From positions 1 through 17,996 of the forward strand of contig JADGQQ010000022.1 of assembly GCA_017881645.1 (NCBI GenBank): a stretch of DNA of 17,996 nucleotides, written 5' to 3'. The translations under genes and the position numbers were made by a program. Of this stretch, positions 1 through 7,928 are shown in pieces. A model generated the notes under the pieces. The model ran no database searches. It saw only the letters and a list, made by a program, of their open reading frames with translations, and was not told where the DNA came from. The stretch is from Clostridia bacterium. GTDB lineage: Bacteria > Bacillota > Clostridia > Saccharofermentanales > Saccharofermentanaceae. Numbering within the stretch: position 1 is the stretch's first letter; each line of letters opens with the position of its first letter.

Positions 1-425
1 CTGTTTCGGGGGAGTTGACCGCGGAACGCGAGCTGCTGACCTTGACGTGGACCCAGCCGGCCTCGGGAGAAGAAACGCAGGATTCTCTCTACGCCATCCG
101 ATATGACCGCCTCATGGATCGTCTGACACTGACACGTCACTGCGAGGTTCACATGGAAATCGCTTTCTCCTGTGCCGGGAACGCGCGGTCCGAGGGTCTG
201 CTGTCTACGCCTTACGGGGATATCAGGATGGATATAGAGACAAAAGAATTGGCCGTATCGTCAGGACTTTTAGAGCTTATGGCCGGAAAGACCCGATTTG
301 CCCCATCTGAAGAAGGCGGGTTCGACATCCGAATGCGGTATCTTTTGCATGTTCCCGGCGAAGAATCGATAGAAAATGACGTTATAATCCGCGTATGTCT
401 TGAAAACAAGGCGGATACCCTGTAA
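1..425 (+). CDS. DUF1934 (YwiB-like) beta-barrel protein, 5' partial
   Basis: This is the 3' part of a gene running in from the left edge. The frame is open from the first complete codon at 3, and the TTG at 15 has no usable ribosome site (a G-rich run abuts it with no spacing), so the true start is probably outside the window. The predicted protein resembles the DUF1934/YwiB family: a small soluble calycin-like beta-barrel with alternating strands, a central TPYGD-type motif followed by a short M-x-I-E-T-K strand, and a C-terminal strand ending in an IRV pattern. No enzymatic function is established for the family and no catalytic residue is visible. It ends 138 bases before rpmF, which has its own promoter, so the two need not share a transcript. 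Family assignment rests on remembered motif similarity and is moderately sure. Confidence 0.65.
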   Translation, partial: VSGELTAERELLTLTWTQPASGEETQDSLYAIRYDRLMDRLTLTRHCEVHMEIAFSCAGNARSEGLLSTPYGDIRMDIETKELAVSSGLLELMAGKTRFAPSEEGGFDIRMRYLLHVPGEESIENDVIIRVCLENKADTL

Positions 426-452
426 AATCATGGGAAACATGTGCGGATTTGC

Positions 453-482
453 TTGACAAACAACCGCGTTGTGTATGATAAT
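453..482 (+). promoter_or_regulatory. Probable sigma-A promoter of rpmF
   Basis: A perfect TTGACA -35 box lies at 453-458. Two overlapping -10 candidates follow: TATGAT at 474-479 (15-base spacer) and GATAAT at 477-482 (18-base spacer). It sits between the DUF1934 stop and rpmF and would give a leader of roughly 75 bases before the L32 start codon. Confidence 0.55.
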
Positions 483-521
483 ATCATTCGCGCCTCAGGT
501 CAAAGTGCGGCGGTGATGTAT

Positions 522-540
522 GTCGGAGAACTTCTCTGAC
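522..540 (+). promoter_or_regulatory. Small hairpin in the rpmF leader
   Basis: A 7-bp stem (522-528 pairing with 534-540, including one G-U pair) encloses a 5-base loop and ends 11 bases before the GGAGGTG ribosome site at 552-558. It has no U-run, so it is not a terminator. It could affect ribosome access or RNA stability, or it may be chance. Confidence 0.3.
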
Positions 541-563
541 AGGTAAGTGATGGAGGTGTAGAC

Positions 564-752
564 ATGGCAAATCCAAAGCGCAAATGGTCAAAGGCAAGAA
601 CTTCTCGTCATAGAAGTTTGTGGAAGCTCAGTGTCCCAGGACTCGTAGAGTGCCCACAGTGCCACATGAAGATGCTGCGCCACAAGGTCTGTAAGACCTG
701 CGGTTATCTGGATGGCAAGGAAATTGTCAAGATCGATGTAACGGCTTCTTAA
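564..752 (+). CDS. rpmF: 50S ribosomal protein L32
   Basis: Encodes the 62-residue large-subunit protein bL32. The N-terminus shows the family's basic stretch (MANPKRKWSKA...), followed by the conserved KLSVPG-x-VECPQC core. Four cysteines, C30/C33 and C43/C46, form the zinc-ribbon (C+) version of L32. Length is normal for the family. The ATG is set by a strong GGAGGTG site 5 bases upstream. The gene has its own promoter (453-482) and a terminator just after it, so it looks monocistronic. In many bacteria rpmF follows yceD (DUF177); here the preceding gene is a DUF1934 protein instead. Confidence 0.97.
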   Translation: MANPKRKWSKARTSRHRSLWKLSVPGLVECPQCHMKMLRHKVCKTCGYLDGKEIVKIDVTAS

Positions 753-782
753 GTAGCCGGATAAGACAGCTTTCAAGAATGG

Positions 783-820
783 CAGTGCGCATCTCTAACG
801 TAGGTACGCACTGTTTTTTT
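783..820 (+). terminator. Rho-independent terminator of rpmF
   Basis: A 7-bp stem, CAGTGCG (783-789) pairing with CGCACTG (807-813), is followed directly by seven T residues (814-820). The 17-base loop is rather large. It lies 31 bases after the L32 stop and before the DUF512-der operon. Confidence 0.75.
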
Positions 821-867
821 GTTGTCTGAAAAGAGTGAACGGCTGGATCCGGGCGGGATCTATATGT

Positions 868-873
868 AAGGAG
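868..873 (+). promoter_or_regulatory. Ribosome binding site deciding a TTG start
   Basis: AAGGAG lies 9 bases before the TTG at 883. The longer in-frame GTG at 835 has no comparable site, so this element favours the TTG as start of the DUF512 gene. Confidence 0.6.
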
Positions 874-882
874 ACGAATTCG

Positions 883-2313
883 TTGACGGTACACAGCGTG
901 AATAATCGAAAAATATCCGAAGTGTTCAAAGACAGCATTGCGGATGAACTTGGGATCGTTCCCGGAGATATACTTTTTTCCCTGGACGGGAAAGAGGTCC
1001 GGGATGTTTTCGATTATCGCACGCGCGTCATGACGGAAAGTCTTACAGCAACTTTCATCCGGCAGGATGGAACCGTTTTTGAAGCGGAAATCGAAAAGGA
1101 CGAAGATGACGACATAGGGCTCAGTTTTGAAGAGCCGCTTCTCGACACGTGTACTTCCTGCAGCAATGGATGTATCTTCTGCTTTATCGATCAGCTTCCA
1201 AAAGGATTGCGGCCGTCGCTATATTTCAAGGATGATGACCTGCGCATGTCCTTTCTGACAGGGAATTATGTGACGCTGACGAACTTGTCCGATCCGGAAT
1301 TTGACCGGATTCTATCCTATCATCTGTCTCCGATGAATGTATCTGTCCATGCGACGGATTCGGAAGTCAGACAGAAAATGATGCGGAACCGGTTTGCTGG
1401 AAATATTATGGAACGACTGGTCCGCATAACGGAAACAGGCATATCGCTCAATTGTCAGATCGTTCTGTGTCCGGGTTGGAACGATGGAGAAGTGCTTGAA
1501 CAGACATTAACAGATCTGTCTGCTCTCGGCCGTCATCTCCGGTCGATTGCCGCGGTTCCGGTAGGAATCACGAAGTTCCGTGACGGGAACCGGCTGACCC
1601 CGCTCGCAGCTTATACAAAAGAGACAGCAGCCGCTGTCCTGGAACAGGTGAACCGGTGGCAGAAGACTTTTCTGAAAGAACGGGGCGAACGCCTTTTCTT
1701 TGCAGCCGATGAGTTTTATCTTCGTGCGGGAAGACCGGTTCCGACTCCTTCTCAGTATGAGGGATTCCCTCAGCTGGAGAACGGGGTTGGCATGATCAGC
1801 GAGTTTCGAAGCCGGATGCAGACCGGACTTGCCCGGAGACGCAGACGAAAGACGTCAATAAGCACAAAGAAACCTATACCGCCCCCATACATTATGGTGC
1901 TTTCTGGCGTAGATGCAGAGCCCTGCCTGAATTCGTTTGCGGATCAGATGTCAGTGCTCTATAATATCAGTTTGGAAGTAATTCCGGTTGTGAATTACTT
2001 CTTCGGTGAAATGATTACGGTGACCGGACTGCTGACAGGGCAGGATTTTGTCAGAACATTTGAACAAATGCGCAGAAAAGGACACCGGGAGCCGGATCTG
2101 ATTCTTCTTCCGGACTGCACGCTCAAAGCGGATGAGGATATTTTCCTCGATGACATGACAGTTAACGAACTTCAGGAAAAGCTGGCAGTACCCATTCGGA
2201 TTACGCGTGCCACAGGCGAAGGCCTTCTTGAAGCATTGGATGAATATACAGGTATTTTTGCACGAACGGGTCAAAAGAATCACAACAAGAGAGGTATGAA
2301 AAACGATGAGTAA
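883..2313 (+). CDS. DUF512 / radical-SAM-like protein with PDZ domain
   Basis: Predicted 476-residue soluble iron-sulfur protein of the DUF512 family, related to the cyanobacterial FeS protein model TIGR03279. An N-terminal PDZ-like domain (about residues 5-75) is followed by a radical-SAM-type cluster motif with C93-x3-C97-x2-C100 inside a CSNGCIFCFIDQLPKG stretch. The C-terminal DUF512 region runs to about residue 460. The exact reaction is unknown; a radical-SAM role in translation or ribosome-related modification is only suggested by its constant partner der. The chosen TTG start has a good AAGGAG site; a GTG at 835 would add 16 residues but lacks one. The 3' end overlaps der by 8 bases, indicating coupled translation. 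No convincing promoter was found between the rpmF terminator and this start, so readthrough or a weak promoter is possible. Confidence 0.88.
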   Translation: MTVHSVNNRKISEVFKDSIADELGIVPGDILFSLDGKEVRDVFDYRTRVMTESLTATFIRQDGTVFEAEIEKDEDDDIGLSFEEPLLDTCTSCSNGCIFCFIDQLPKGLRPSLYFKDDDLRMSFLTGNYVTLTNLSDPEFDRILSYHLSPMNVSVHATDSEVRQKMMRNRFAGNIMERLVRITETGISLNCQIVLCPGWNDGEVLEQTLTDLSALGRHLRSIAAVPVGITKFRDGNRLTPLAAYTKETAAAVLEQVNRWQKTFLKERGERLFFAADEFYLRAGRPVPTPSQYEGFPQLENGVGMISEFRSRMQTGLARRRRRKTSISTKKPIPPPYIMVLSGVDAEPCLNSFADQMSVLYNISLEVIPVVNYFFGEMITVTGLLTGQDFVRTFEQMRRKGHREPDLILLPDCTLKADEDIFLDDMTVNELQEKLAVPIRITRATGEGLLEALDEYTGIFARTGQKNHNKRGMKNDE

Positions 2314-3634
2314 ACCAGTAGTAGCGATTATCGGCCGGCCGAATGTCGGCAAGTCTTCGTTTTTTAACGCTCTCCTCGGCGAACGAGTATCGATTGTCGA
2401 TGATACGCCGGGCGTTACACGCGACCGGATTTATGCGACGGCCACCTGGCGTGAACGCGAATTTCTTCTGATTGATACCGGCGGAATTGAACCGGATACG
2501 GATGATATTCTTCTGAAAGGCATGCGTGCACAGGCGCAGATCGCGATTGATACAGCGGATGTTATTCTATTTATCTGTGATCTCAAATCCGGCCTCACGG
2601 CTTCGGATCACGATATTGCCATCATGCTCCGCAAATCCAAACAGCCGGTCGTGGTATGCGTGAATAAAGTGGATCATGTGGGCAATCTGCCTGCGGAACT
2701 CTATGAATTTTACAATCTCGGACTCGGTGAAGTATATCCGATATCGGCAGCCCATCGTCTCGGAATCGGTGAATTGCTGGACGCTCTGTATGAGCATTTT
2801 CCCGACAGAGAAGCGATGGAACAGGATGAGGATACGATTCGCGTTGCCCTGATCGGCAAACCCAATGCAGGGAAATCCTCTTTGGCAAATAAGATGATTG
2901 GTTCCGAACGCTCTATTGTATCGGATATTCCCGGTACGACCCGTGATGCGATTGACACGGTGGTTGTTAATTCACACGGCACATTCACGATTATTGACAC
3001 CGCGGGCCTCCGTAAAAAGAGCCGGATTGAAGACTCCATAGAAAAGTACAGCATGATCCGAGCACTCACAGCAATTGAGAGATCCAATGTCTGCGTAATT
3101 CTTATCGACGCTGTGGAAGGTGTAACCGAGCAGGACACGAAAGTGGCCGGTTATGCGCACAACGGCGGCAAAGCCTGTATCATTGCCGTCAACAAATGGG
3201 ATCTGATCGAGAAAACCACAGGTACGCTGGAGACACAGGAAAGAGAAGTGCGGGAGCGATTTGCATTTATGTCGTATGCACCGATCATTTTCCTGTCGGC
3301 AAAAACAGGTCAGAGAGTTGAAAAACTTTTCGATATGATCAAGAACGTTCACGAACAGGCCGGGAAACGGCTGACGACCGGCATGCTCAACGATCTTCTT
3401 ACCGAGGCGACCGCAATGGTGCCGACCCCGCAGGACAAGGGGAAGCACCTGAAGATCTATTATGGTACGCAGGTAGCGACTTTTCCGCCGCAATTTGTCC
3501 TTTTTGTAAATGACAAGGAGCTTATGCACTTTTCATATGAGCGGTATCTGGAGAACCAGTTCCGCAAGAATTTCGGATTTGAAGGAACACCTATGCGCTT
3601 CTATCTGCGCATGAAGGACAAGGAAAAGGGGTAA
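2306..3634 (+). CDS. der: Ribosome biogenesis GTPase Der (EngA)
   Basis: Encodes the 442-residue double GTPase needed for maturation of the 50S subunit. Two tandem G domains are evident. The first has the P-loop GRPNVGKS (residues 10-17), a DTGG switch II and NKVD (120-123). The second has GKPNAGKS (184-191), DIPGTTRD (207-214), DTAG and NKWD (296-299). The C-terminal KH-like domain (about 350-440) carries the usual YYGTQV...PPQFVLFVN strand pattern. Length matches the family (about 435-490). The ATG lies within the end of the DUF512 gene, with a GAGG site 11 bases upstream. In many Firmicutes der is followed by plsY and gpsA; here it is followed by typA after 9 bases. Confidence 0.98.
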   Translation: MSKPVVAIIGRPNVGKSSFFNALLGERVSIVDDTPGVTRDRIYATATWREREFLLIDTGGIEPDTDDILLKGMRAQAQIAIDTADVILFICDLKSGLTASDHDIAIMLRKSKQPVVVCVNKVDHVGNLPAELYEFYNLGLGEVYPISAAHRLGIGELLDALYEHFPDREAMEQDEDTIRVALIGKPNAGKSSLANKMIGSERSIVSDIPGTTRDAIDTVVVNSHGTFTIIDTAGLRKKSRIEDSIEKYSMIRALTAIERSNVCVILIDAVEGVTEQDTKVAGYAHNGGKACIIAVNKWDLIEKTTGTLETQEREVRERFAFMSYAPIIFLSAKTGQRVEKLFDMIKNVHEQAGKRLTTGMLNDLLTEATAMVPTPQDKGKHLKIYYGTQVATFPPQFVLFVNDKELMHFSYERYLENQFRKNFGFEGTPMRFYLRMKDKEKG

Positions 3635-3643
3635 GATATCCAT

Positions 3644-5482
3644 ATGACGAAAATTGAGAACTTACGCAACATAGCCATTATCGCCCACGTTGACCACGGC
3701 AAGACAACGATTGTTGACTCCATGCTGAAACAGGCAGGCATCTATCGTGACAACGAGGTGATCATTGAACAGGTCATGGACTCCAACGCTCTTGAAAGAG
3801 AGCGCGGAATCACGATCCTTGCCAAGAACACGGCCATCAGCTACAAGGGATTCCGCATCAATGTCGTAGATACACCCGGGCATGCGGATTTCGGCGGCGA
3901 GGTCGAACGCGTACTCAAGATGGTCAGCGGAGTTCTTCTGGTTGTCGATGCGTATGACGGACCGATGCCGCAGACCCGTTTTGTTCTGCGTAAAGCACTT
4001 GAAATGGGACTGAAGCCGATTGTCTGTATTAATAAGATCGACCGACCGGACGCCCGCCCGATTGAAGTTGTTGATATGGTCCTCGAACTTTTCATTGAGC
4101 TTGGAGCCGATGACGAACAGCTTGAATTCCCTATCGTATATTCATCCGGTAAAGTAGGCGTATCCTGTCTGGATCTAAAAGAGTATGAGCGCGGCGATGC
4201 CCTTGACTTCCACCCGCTGCTGGATGCGATTCTGGATGCTGTTCCCTGTCCGGAAGGCGATACGGAAGCACCTTTGCAGCTTCTAATCTCGAACATAGAT
4301 TCTGATCCGTATATCGGAAGAATTGCCATCGGACGTGTAGAGCGCGGAACGATCCGTCAGGCACAAAATGTGGTTGTCTGCGGATTTGATGACAATTCGA
4401 CCAAATCGGCCCGTATTGTGAAGCTGATGTGCTTCCAGGGACTCGGGAAAACAGAAATTTCGCAGGCGACCGTCGGTGAGATTGTTTGTGTGGCCGGTAT
4501 TCCGGAAATCAATATCGGAGATACGGTGTGTGACCCGTCCTGCATCGAGCCCCTTCCTTTTGTAAATATTGACGAACCGACGATTTCCATGAATTTCTCG
4601 GTAAATAACAGTCCGTTTGCCGGCAAGGAAGGGAAGTTTGTAACTTCCCGCCACCTTCGCGACCGTCTTTTCAGAGAAATGGAAACCAACGTATCCATGC
4701 GTCTGGAAGAAACGGATACGACAGAGTCTTTTGTTGTTAAGGGGCGCGGCGAGCTGCATCTTTCGATTCTCATTGAAACCATGCGCCGTGAAGGCTATGA
4801 GTTTCAGGTGTCCAAGCCGAGAGTTATTTTGAAGGAAGTAAACGGAGTACTGCATGAGCCTGTTGAAATGCTGCTTGTAGACGTGCCGGAAGATTTTGTA
4901 GGTGCCGTTATTGAGAAGCTGGGCCAGCGCAAAGCTGAAATGATCAATATGCTGCCTCCTGAGAAGGGATACAGCCGTATGGAGTTCAAGGTTCCGACCC
5001 GCGGGATCATCGGTTACCGTTCCGAGTTTTTGACCGATACAAAGGGCAATGGTATAATGAACAGCGTTATATGCGGATTTGAACCGTACGCCGGAGATAT
5101 CGAAACACGTTCTCATGGAGTGCTTGTAGCCTTTGAAACGGGAACGGCCGTGGCTTATGGTTTGTATAATGCGCAGGAACGCGGTTATCTTTTCATTGGT
5201 GCCGGTACTCCGGTATATGAAGGTATGATTGTCGGCGCTAATCCGAAAAACGAAGATGTCTCTGTGAACGTCTGCAAGAAGAAGCATGTCACCAATATGC
5301 GTGCATCCGGTACGGATGAGTCACTTCGTCTTGTTCCTCCGGTACGATTCAGTCTTGAGCAGTGTCTGGAATTTCTGGCCGATGACGAGCTGTGCGAGGT
5401 TACACCTCAAACCATCCGGCTTCGTAAACAGATTTTGAATTCGGACACGCGGATGAAGCAGCGCAACAAGAAAAACGTGTGA
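3644..5482 (+). CDS. typA: Translational GTPase TypA/BipA
   Basis: Encodes a 612-residue ribosome-associated GTPase of the EF-G/LepA superfamily, involved in 50S assembly and in stress or low-temperature growth. Visible G-domain motifs are AHVDHGKTT (residues 14-22), the RGITI switch I segment, DTPGHADFGGEVER and NKID. Domain II and the EF-G-like domains III and V follow, with the TypA signature region around YRSEFLTDTKG and the C-terminal RASGTDE/RLVPP and QCLEFLADDE-type segments. Length is typical (about 605-615). The start is supported by a GGGG-type site overlapping the der stop region and by the canonical KIENLRNIAIIAH beginning. It is the middle gene of the operon. A near-consensus promoter sequence is embedded in its 3' half (5030-5058). 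Confidence 0.98.
   Translation: MTKIENLRNIAIIAHVDHGKTTIVDSMLKQAGIYRDNEVIIEQVMDSNALERERGITILAKNTAISYKGFRINVVDTPGHADFGGEVERVLKMVSGVLLVVDAYDGPMPQTRFVLRKALEMGLKPIVCINKIDRPDARPIEVVDMVLELFIELGADDEQLEFPIVYSSGKVGVSCLDLKEYERGDALDFHPLLDAILDAVPCPEGDTEAPLQLLISNIDSDPYIGRIAIGRVERGTIRQAQNVVVCGFDDNSTKSARIVKLMCFQGLGKTEISQATVGEIVCVAGIPEINIGDTVCDPSCIEPLPFVNIDEPTISMNFSVNNSPFAGKEGKFVTSRHLRDRLFREMETNVSMRLEETDTTESFVVKGRGELHLSILIETMRREGYEFQVSKPRVILKEVNGVLHEPVEMLLVDVPEDFVGAVIEKLGQRKAEMINMLPPEKGYSRMEFKVPTRGIIGYRSEFLTDTKGNGIMNSVICGFEPYAGDIETRSHGVLVAFETGTAVAYGLYNAQERGYLFIGAGTPVYEGMIVGANPKNEDVSVNVCKKKHVTNMRASGTDESLRLVPPVRFSLEQCLEFLADDELCEVTPQTIRLRKQILNSDTRMKQRNKKNV
5030..5058 (+). promoter_or_regulatory. Putative internal promoter inside typA
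   Basis: TTGACC (5030-5035), an exact 17-base spacer and TATAAT (5053-5058), with an upstream TGG that makes an extended -10 (5050-5052). Transcription would start near 5065, about 440 bases before mltG. It lies in a conserved coding segment (FLTDTKG), so part of the match may be forced by the protein sequence. Confidence 0.45.
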
Positions 5483-5503
5483 TGATAGGAGAAGAATACC
5501 GGT

Positions 5504-6679
5504 ATGTTTTCAAGAAAACTGAAGCGCATGATTGTGGTACTGGTTGTTCTTCTTCTTGTCTTATCTGTCGGCGTAATCGGGATTTTTCTCGGCTTTAATT
5601 ATGTTGTTTCTCAGACGGATCGATTTGATACGCTGGCTGCGGAAATTAAGTCCAAAGAGCTGGTTATTGATAAAGATACACCGGATGCGGTGATGGTTGT
5701 CGTTGATCTGGGTGATGATACTGCGGCAATTGCGAAGAAACTGAAAGAAAACGGGCTTGTTGACAACACGCTGATGTTTACGCTTCTGTCCAAATTTAAC
5801 GGGTTTGACGGCGGCTATCAGGTGGGGACCCATTTTCTTACCCGGAAGCTTTCCTACGATGAAATGATGTATATGCTTTGTCAGAAACCGGAAGTCATTA
5901 CGATTACTTTTCCGGAGGGTATGACTTATACGCAAATCAAACAGCTTCTTGTCAAGAAAGGCATTAAATTTGATGAGTCCGTACTTGACCAGGAAATGAA
6001 CAGCCCGAATCTTTTTGTCGATTACAAATTTGTCTCTCAGGTTTCGGTCTCCGCCCCGAGAGATTTCATTCTGAACGGCTACCTGTTTCCTGATACGTAT
6101 AATTTCGATATTAATGTCTCGGAAACAGAAATTATTGAGACGTTCCTTAGAAATATGAGCACAAAGCTGCCGGATGAATACTATGCCCGTGCGCAAAAAA
6201 TCGGCATGACCATGGATCAGGTAATGGTTCTGGCTTCGATCATTCAGTCTGAAACAACCAATCAGCAGGACATGGGGTTCATTTCTGCCGTTTTTCATAA
6301 TCGATTGAACTCCAGTGATTTGAGTCTCCAGAAGTTGGGCTCCTGTGCGACTATTAATTTCCTTCGTGAAAAGGACGGGCTTCCCAGAGTTTGGGCGGCC
6401 ACTCCGTCAGATGAACTTCGGGATAATCCGTACAACACATATATGTACCCCGGACTTCCGCCTGGACCCATCTGCATGCCGGGTATTGATGCGATTTATG
6501 CTGCTTTGTACCCCGAACCCAATACGAACATCTATTATTTCTGCGCAACCGGTGACGGCGGAACTGTTTTTGCCGCCACACTGGAGCAGCAGGATGCCAA
6601 CATAGCACTATATAGAGCCAACTGGGTGGATCAGCCTGTTACATCCGTTACTCCCGGCGCAGCAACGCCGACCCCGTAA
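5504..6679 (+). CDS. mltG: Endolytic transglycosylase MltG
   Basis: Encodes a 391-residue YceG/MltG-family enzyme that cleaves nascent glycan strands at the outer face of the membrane and thereby terminates peptidoglycan polymerisation. A short basic N-terminus precedes a single membrane anchor (about residues 9-31). Next comes a LysM-like subdomain (IAKKLKENGLVDN type, about 65-125), then the catalytic domain with the LASIIQSET motif, where E250 is the predicted catalytic glutamate. The downstream FHNRL and YNTYMYPGLPPGPICMPG segments are diagnostic. The C-terminus has a short Pro/Thr-rich tail. AGGAGA lies 12 bases before the ATG. The gene is 21 bases after typA and 3 bases before the U32 gene, recalling the Bacillus yrrL...yrrN-yrrO arrangement. 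Confidence 0.95.
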   Translation: MFSRKLKRMIVVLVVLLLVLSVGVIGIFLGFNYVVSQTDRFDTLAAEIKSKELVIDKDTPDAVMVVVDLGDDTAAIAKKLKENGLVDNTLMFTLLSKFNGFDGGYQVGTHFLTRKLSYDEMMYMLCQKPEVITITFPEGMTYTQIKQLLVKKGIKFDESVLDQEMNSPNLFVDYKFVSQVSVSAPRDFILNGYLFPDTYNFDINVSETEIIETFLRNMSTKLPDEYYARAQKIGMTMDQVMVLASIIQSETTNQQDMGFISAVFHNRLNSSDLSLQKLGSCATINFLREKDGLPRVWAATPSDELRDNPYNTYMYPGLPPGPICMPGIDAIYAALYPEPNTNIYYFCATGDGGTVFAATLEQQDANIALYRANWVDQPVTSVTPGAATPTP

Positions 6680-6682
6680 TAT

Positions 6683-7921
6683 ATGAGAAAGATTGAGATT
6701 CTCTCTCCGGCCGGAGACATGGAGAAGTTGAAAGTGGCGGTTGCCTATGGTGCCGACGCCGTGTATCTGTCCGGAAAGTCCTTCGGCCTTCGCGCCGGCA
6801 GCGGCAATTTTACGCATGAAGAAATGAAAGATGCCGTAGAATACGCGCATGCACGGGGCGTGTTATGCTACGTCACAATGAATATTCTGGCACACCACGG
6901 AGACTTCGAATATCTGGACAGAGAAATTATATTTTGCAGGGATATCGGTGCTGACGCTCTGATTGTATCCGATGCCGGCATATTTTCGCGCATACGGAAG
7001 CTTTGTCCTGAGATGGAAATACATATCAGCACACAGGCCAGCATTACAAATGCCGAAGGCTGTCTGTTCTGGTATGCGCAGGGTGCGCGTCGGATTGTTC
7101 TTGCCCGTGAACTGACACTGGATGAAATCGCCGTGATTCGCAGTCAGGTGCCGGATGATCTGAAACTGGAGTGCTTTGTTCATGGAGCCATGTGCATGTC
7201 GTATTCCGGGCGTTGTTTACTTTCCAGTTATTTTACGGGAAGGAATGCGAACCACGGGGAATGTGCTCAGCCATGCCGATGGAAGTATTCTGTTTCCGAA
7301 GAAAAACGTCCCGGCCAGCCGATTCCGGTGGAAGAGGATGCGAGAGGTACATATTTATTCAACTCCAAAGACATCTGTATGATTGACCATATCCCGGAAC
7401 TGATACAGGCCGGCGTTGACAGCTTTAAAATCGAAGGGCGAATCAAAGGGTCATTCTATGCGGCAACAACGACGAAGGCGTACAGAGAGGCCGTGGATGC
7501 CTATTGCAAGTCGCCCGGGACGTATCGGGTTGATCCGGCATGGAGAATGAGTCTCGAGCGCACAGTTCACAGGGTTTTTGGAACGGGTTTCTATTTTGAC
7601 AAACCGGCGGAGAATGCGCAGATATTTTTAGCTGATACATATCTTCGTCCTGCATATGTCGCGGGCATGGTCACAGGATTTGATGCACAAAGAAGTCTTG
7701 CCATCGTTTCACAGCGCAACAAGATTTACGAGGGCGATGTCCTTCATGTTCTGACACCGGACGGGCAGAGAGATGAAATTGCAGCAGCCGGTATGACGGA
7801 CGAAAACGGGGAGCCGATTCAATCCACTCCCCGTGCACAAATGCTTTATTATTTGCCTGTAGCAGAAGAATTGCCGCCATTTACTTTCCTGAGTGCAACC
7901 GGAGACAAAGACAAATCCTGA
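6683..7921 (+). CDS. trhP: U32 family protein, probable tRNA 5-hydroxyuridine synthesis protein TrhP
   Basis: A 412-residue 'peptidase U32' protein. Family members YegQ (TrhP) and Bacillus YrrN/YrrO are required for the prephenate-dependent route to 5-hydroxyuridine at tRNA wobble position 34; actual protease activity is doubtful. The N-terminal TIM-barrel-like domain starts with the signature ILSPAGD. Four cysteines at C171, C178, C194 and C232 match the spacing of the [4Fe-4S] ligands known in UbiU-type U32 proteins, within VHGAMCMSYSGRC and GECAQPCRWKY. A C-terminal beta domain (about 320-400) follows. The length fits YrrO rather than the shorter YrrN type. There is no clear ribosome site, and the ATG is 3 bases after the mltG stop, so translation is probably coupled. 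The methyltransferase gene trmR (yrrM), found between mltG and the U32 genes in Bacillus, is absent here. Confidence 0.88.
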   Translation: MRKIEILSPAGDMEKLKVAVAYGADAVYLSGKSFGLRAGSGNFTHEEMKDAVEYAHARGVLCYVTMNILAHHGDFEYLDREIIFCRDIGADALIVSDAGIFSRIRKLCPEMEIHISTQASITNAEGCLFWYAQGARRIVLARELTLDEIAVIRSQVPDDLKLECFVHGAMCMSYSGRCLLSSYFTGRNANHGECAQPCRWKYSVSEEKRPGQPIPVEEDARGTYLFNSKDICMIDHIPELIQAGVDSFKIEGRIKGSFYAATTTKAYREAVDAYCKSPGTYRVDPAWRMSLERTVHRVFGTGFYFDKPAENAQIFLADTYLRPAYVAGMVTGFDAQRSLAIVSQRNKIYEGDVLHVLTPDGQRDEIAAAGMTDENGEPIQSTPRAQMLYYLPVAEELPPFTFLSATGDKDKS

Positions 7922-7928
7922 TTTGCAT

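Noticed and set aside
835..882. GTG at 835 as start of the DUF512 protein
   Set aside because: It has no ribosome site, and the 16 added residues do not resemble the start of the PDZ domain; TTG 883 has AAGGAG at 9 bases.
4283..5287. 334-codon open frame on the minus strand opposite typA
   Set aside because: It lies fully opposite a strongly conserved gene, has no family resemblance and is rich in His, Arg and Asn as expected for an antisense reading.
5561..6298. 245-codon minus-strand frame opposite mltG
   Set aside because: Antisense of a clear MltG protein, with no motif or ribosome site.
7912..7925. Hairpin CAAATC/GATTTG between the convergent trhP and AI-2E genes
   Set aside because: The loop is only two bases, the stem is AT-rich and no U-run follows on either strand, so it is not a convincing terminator.
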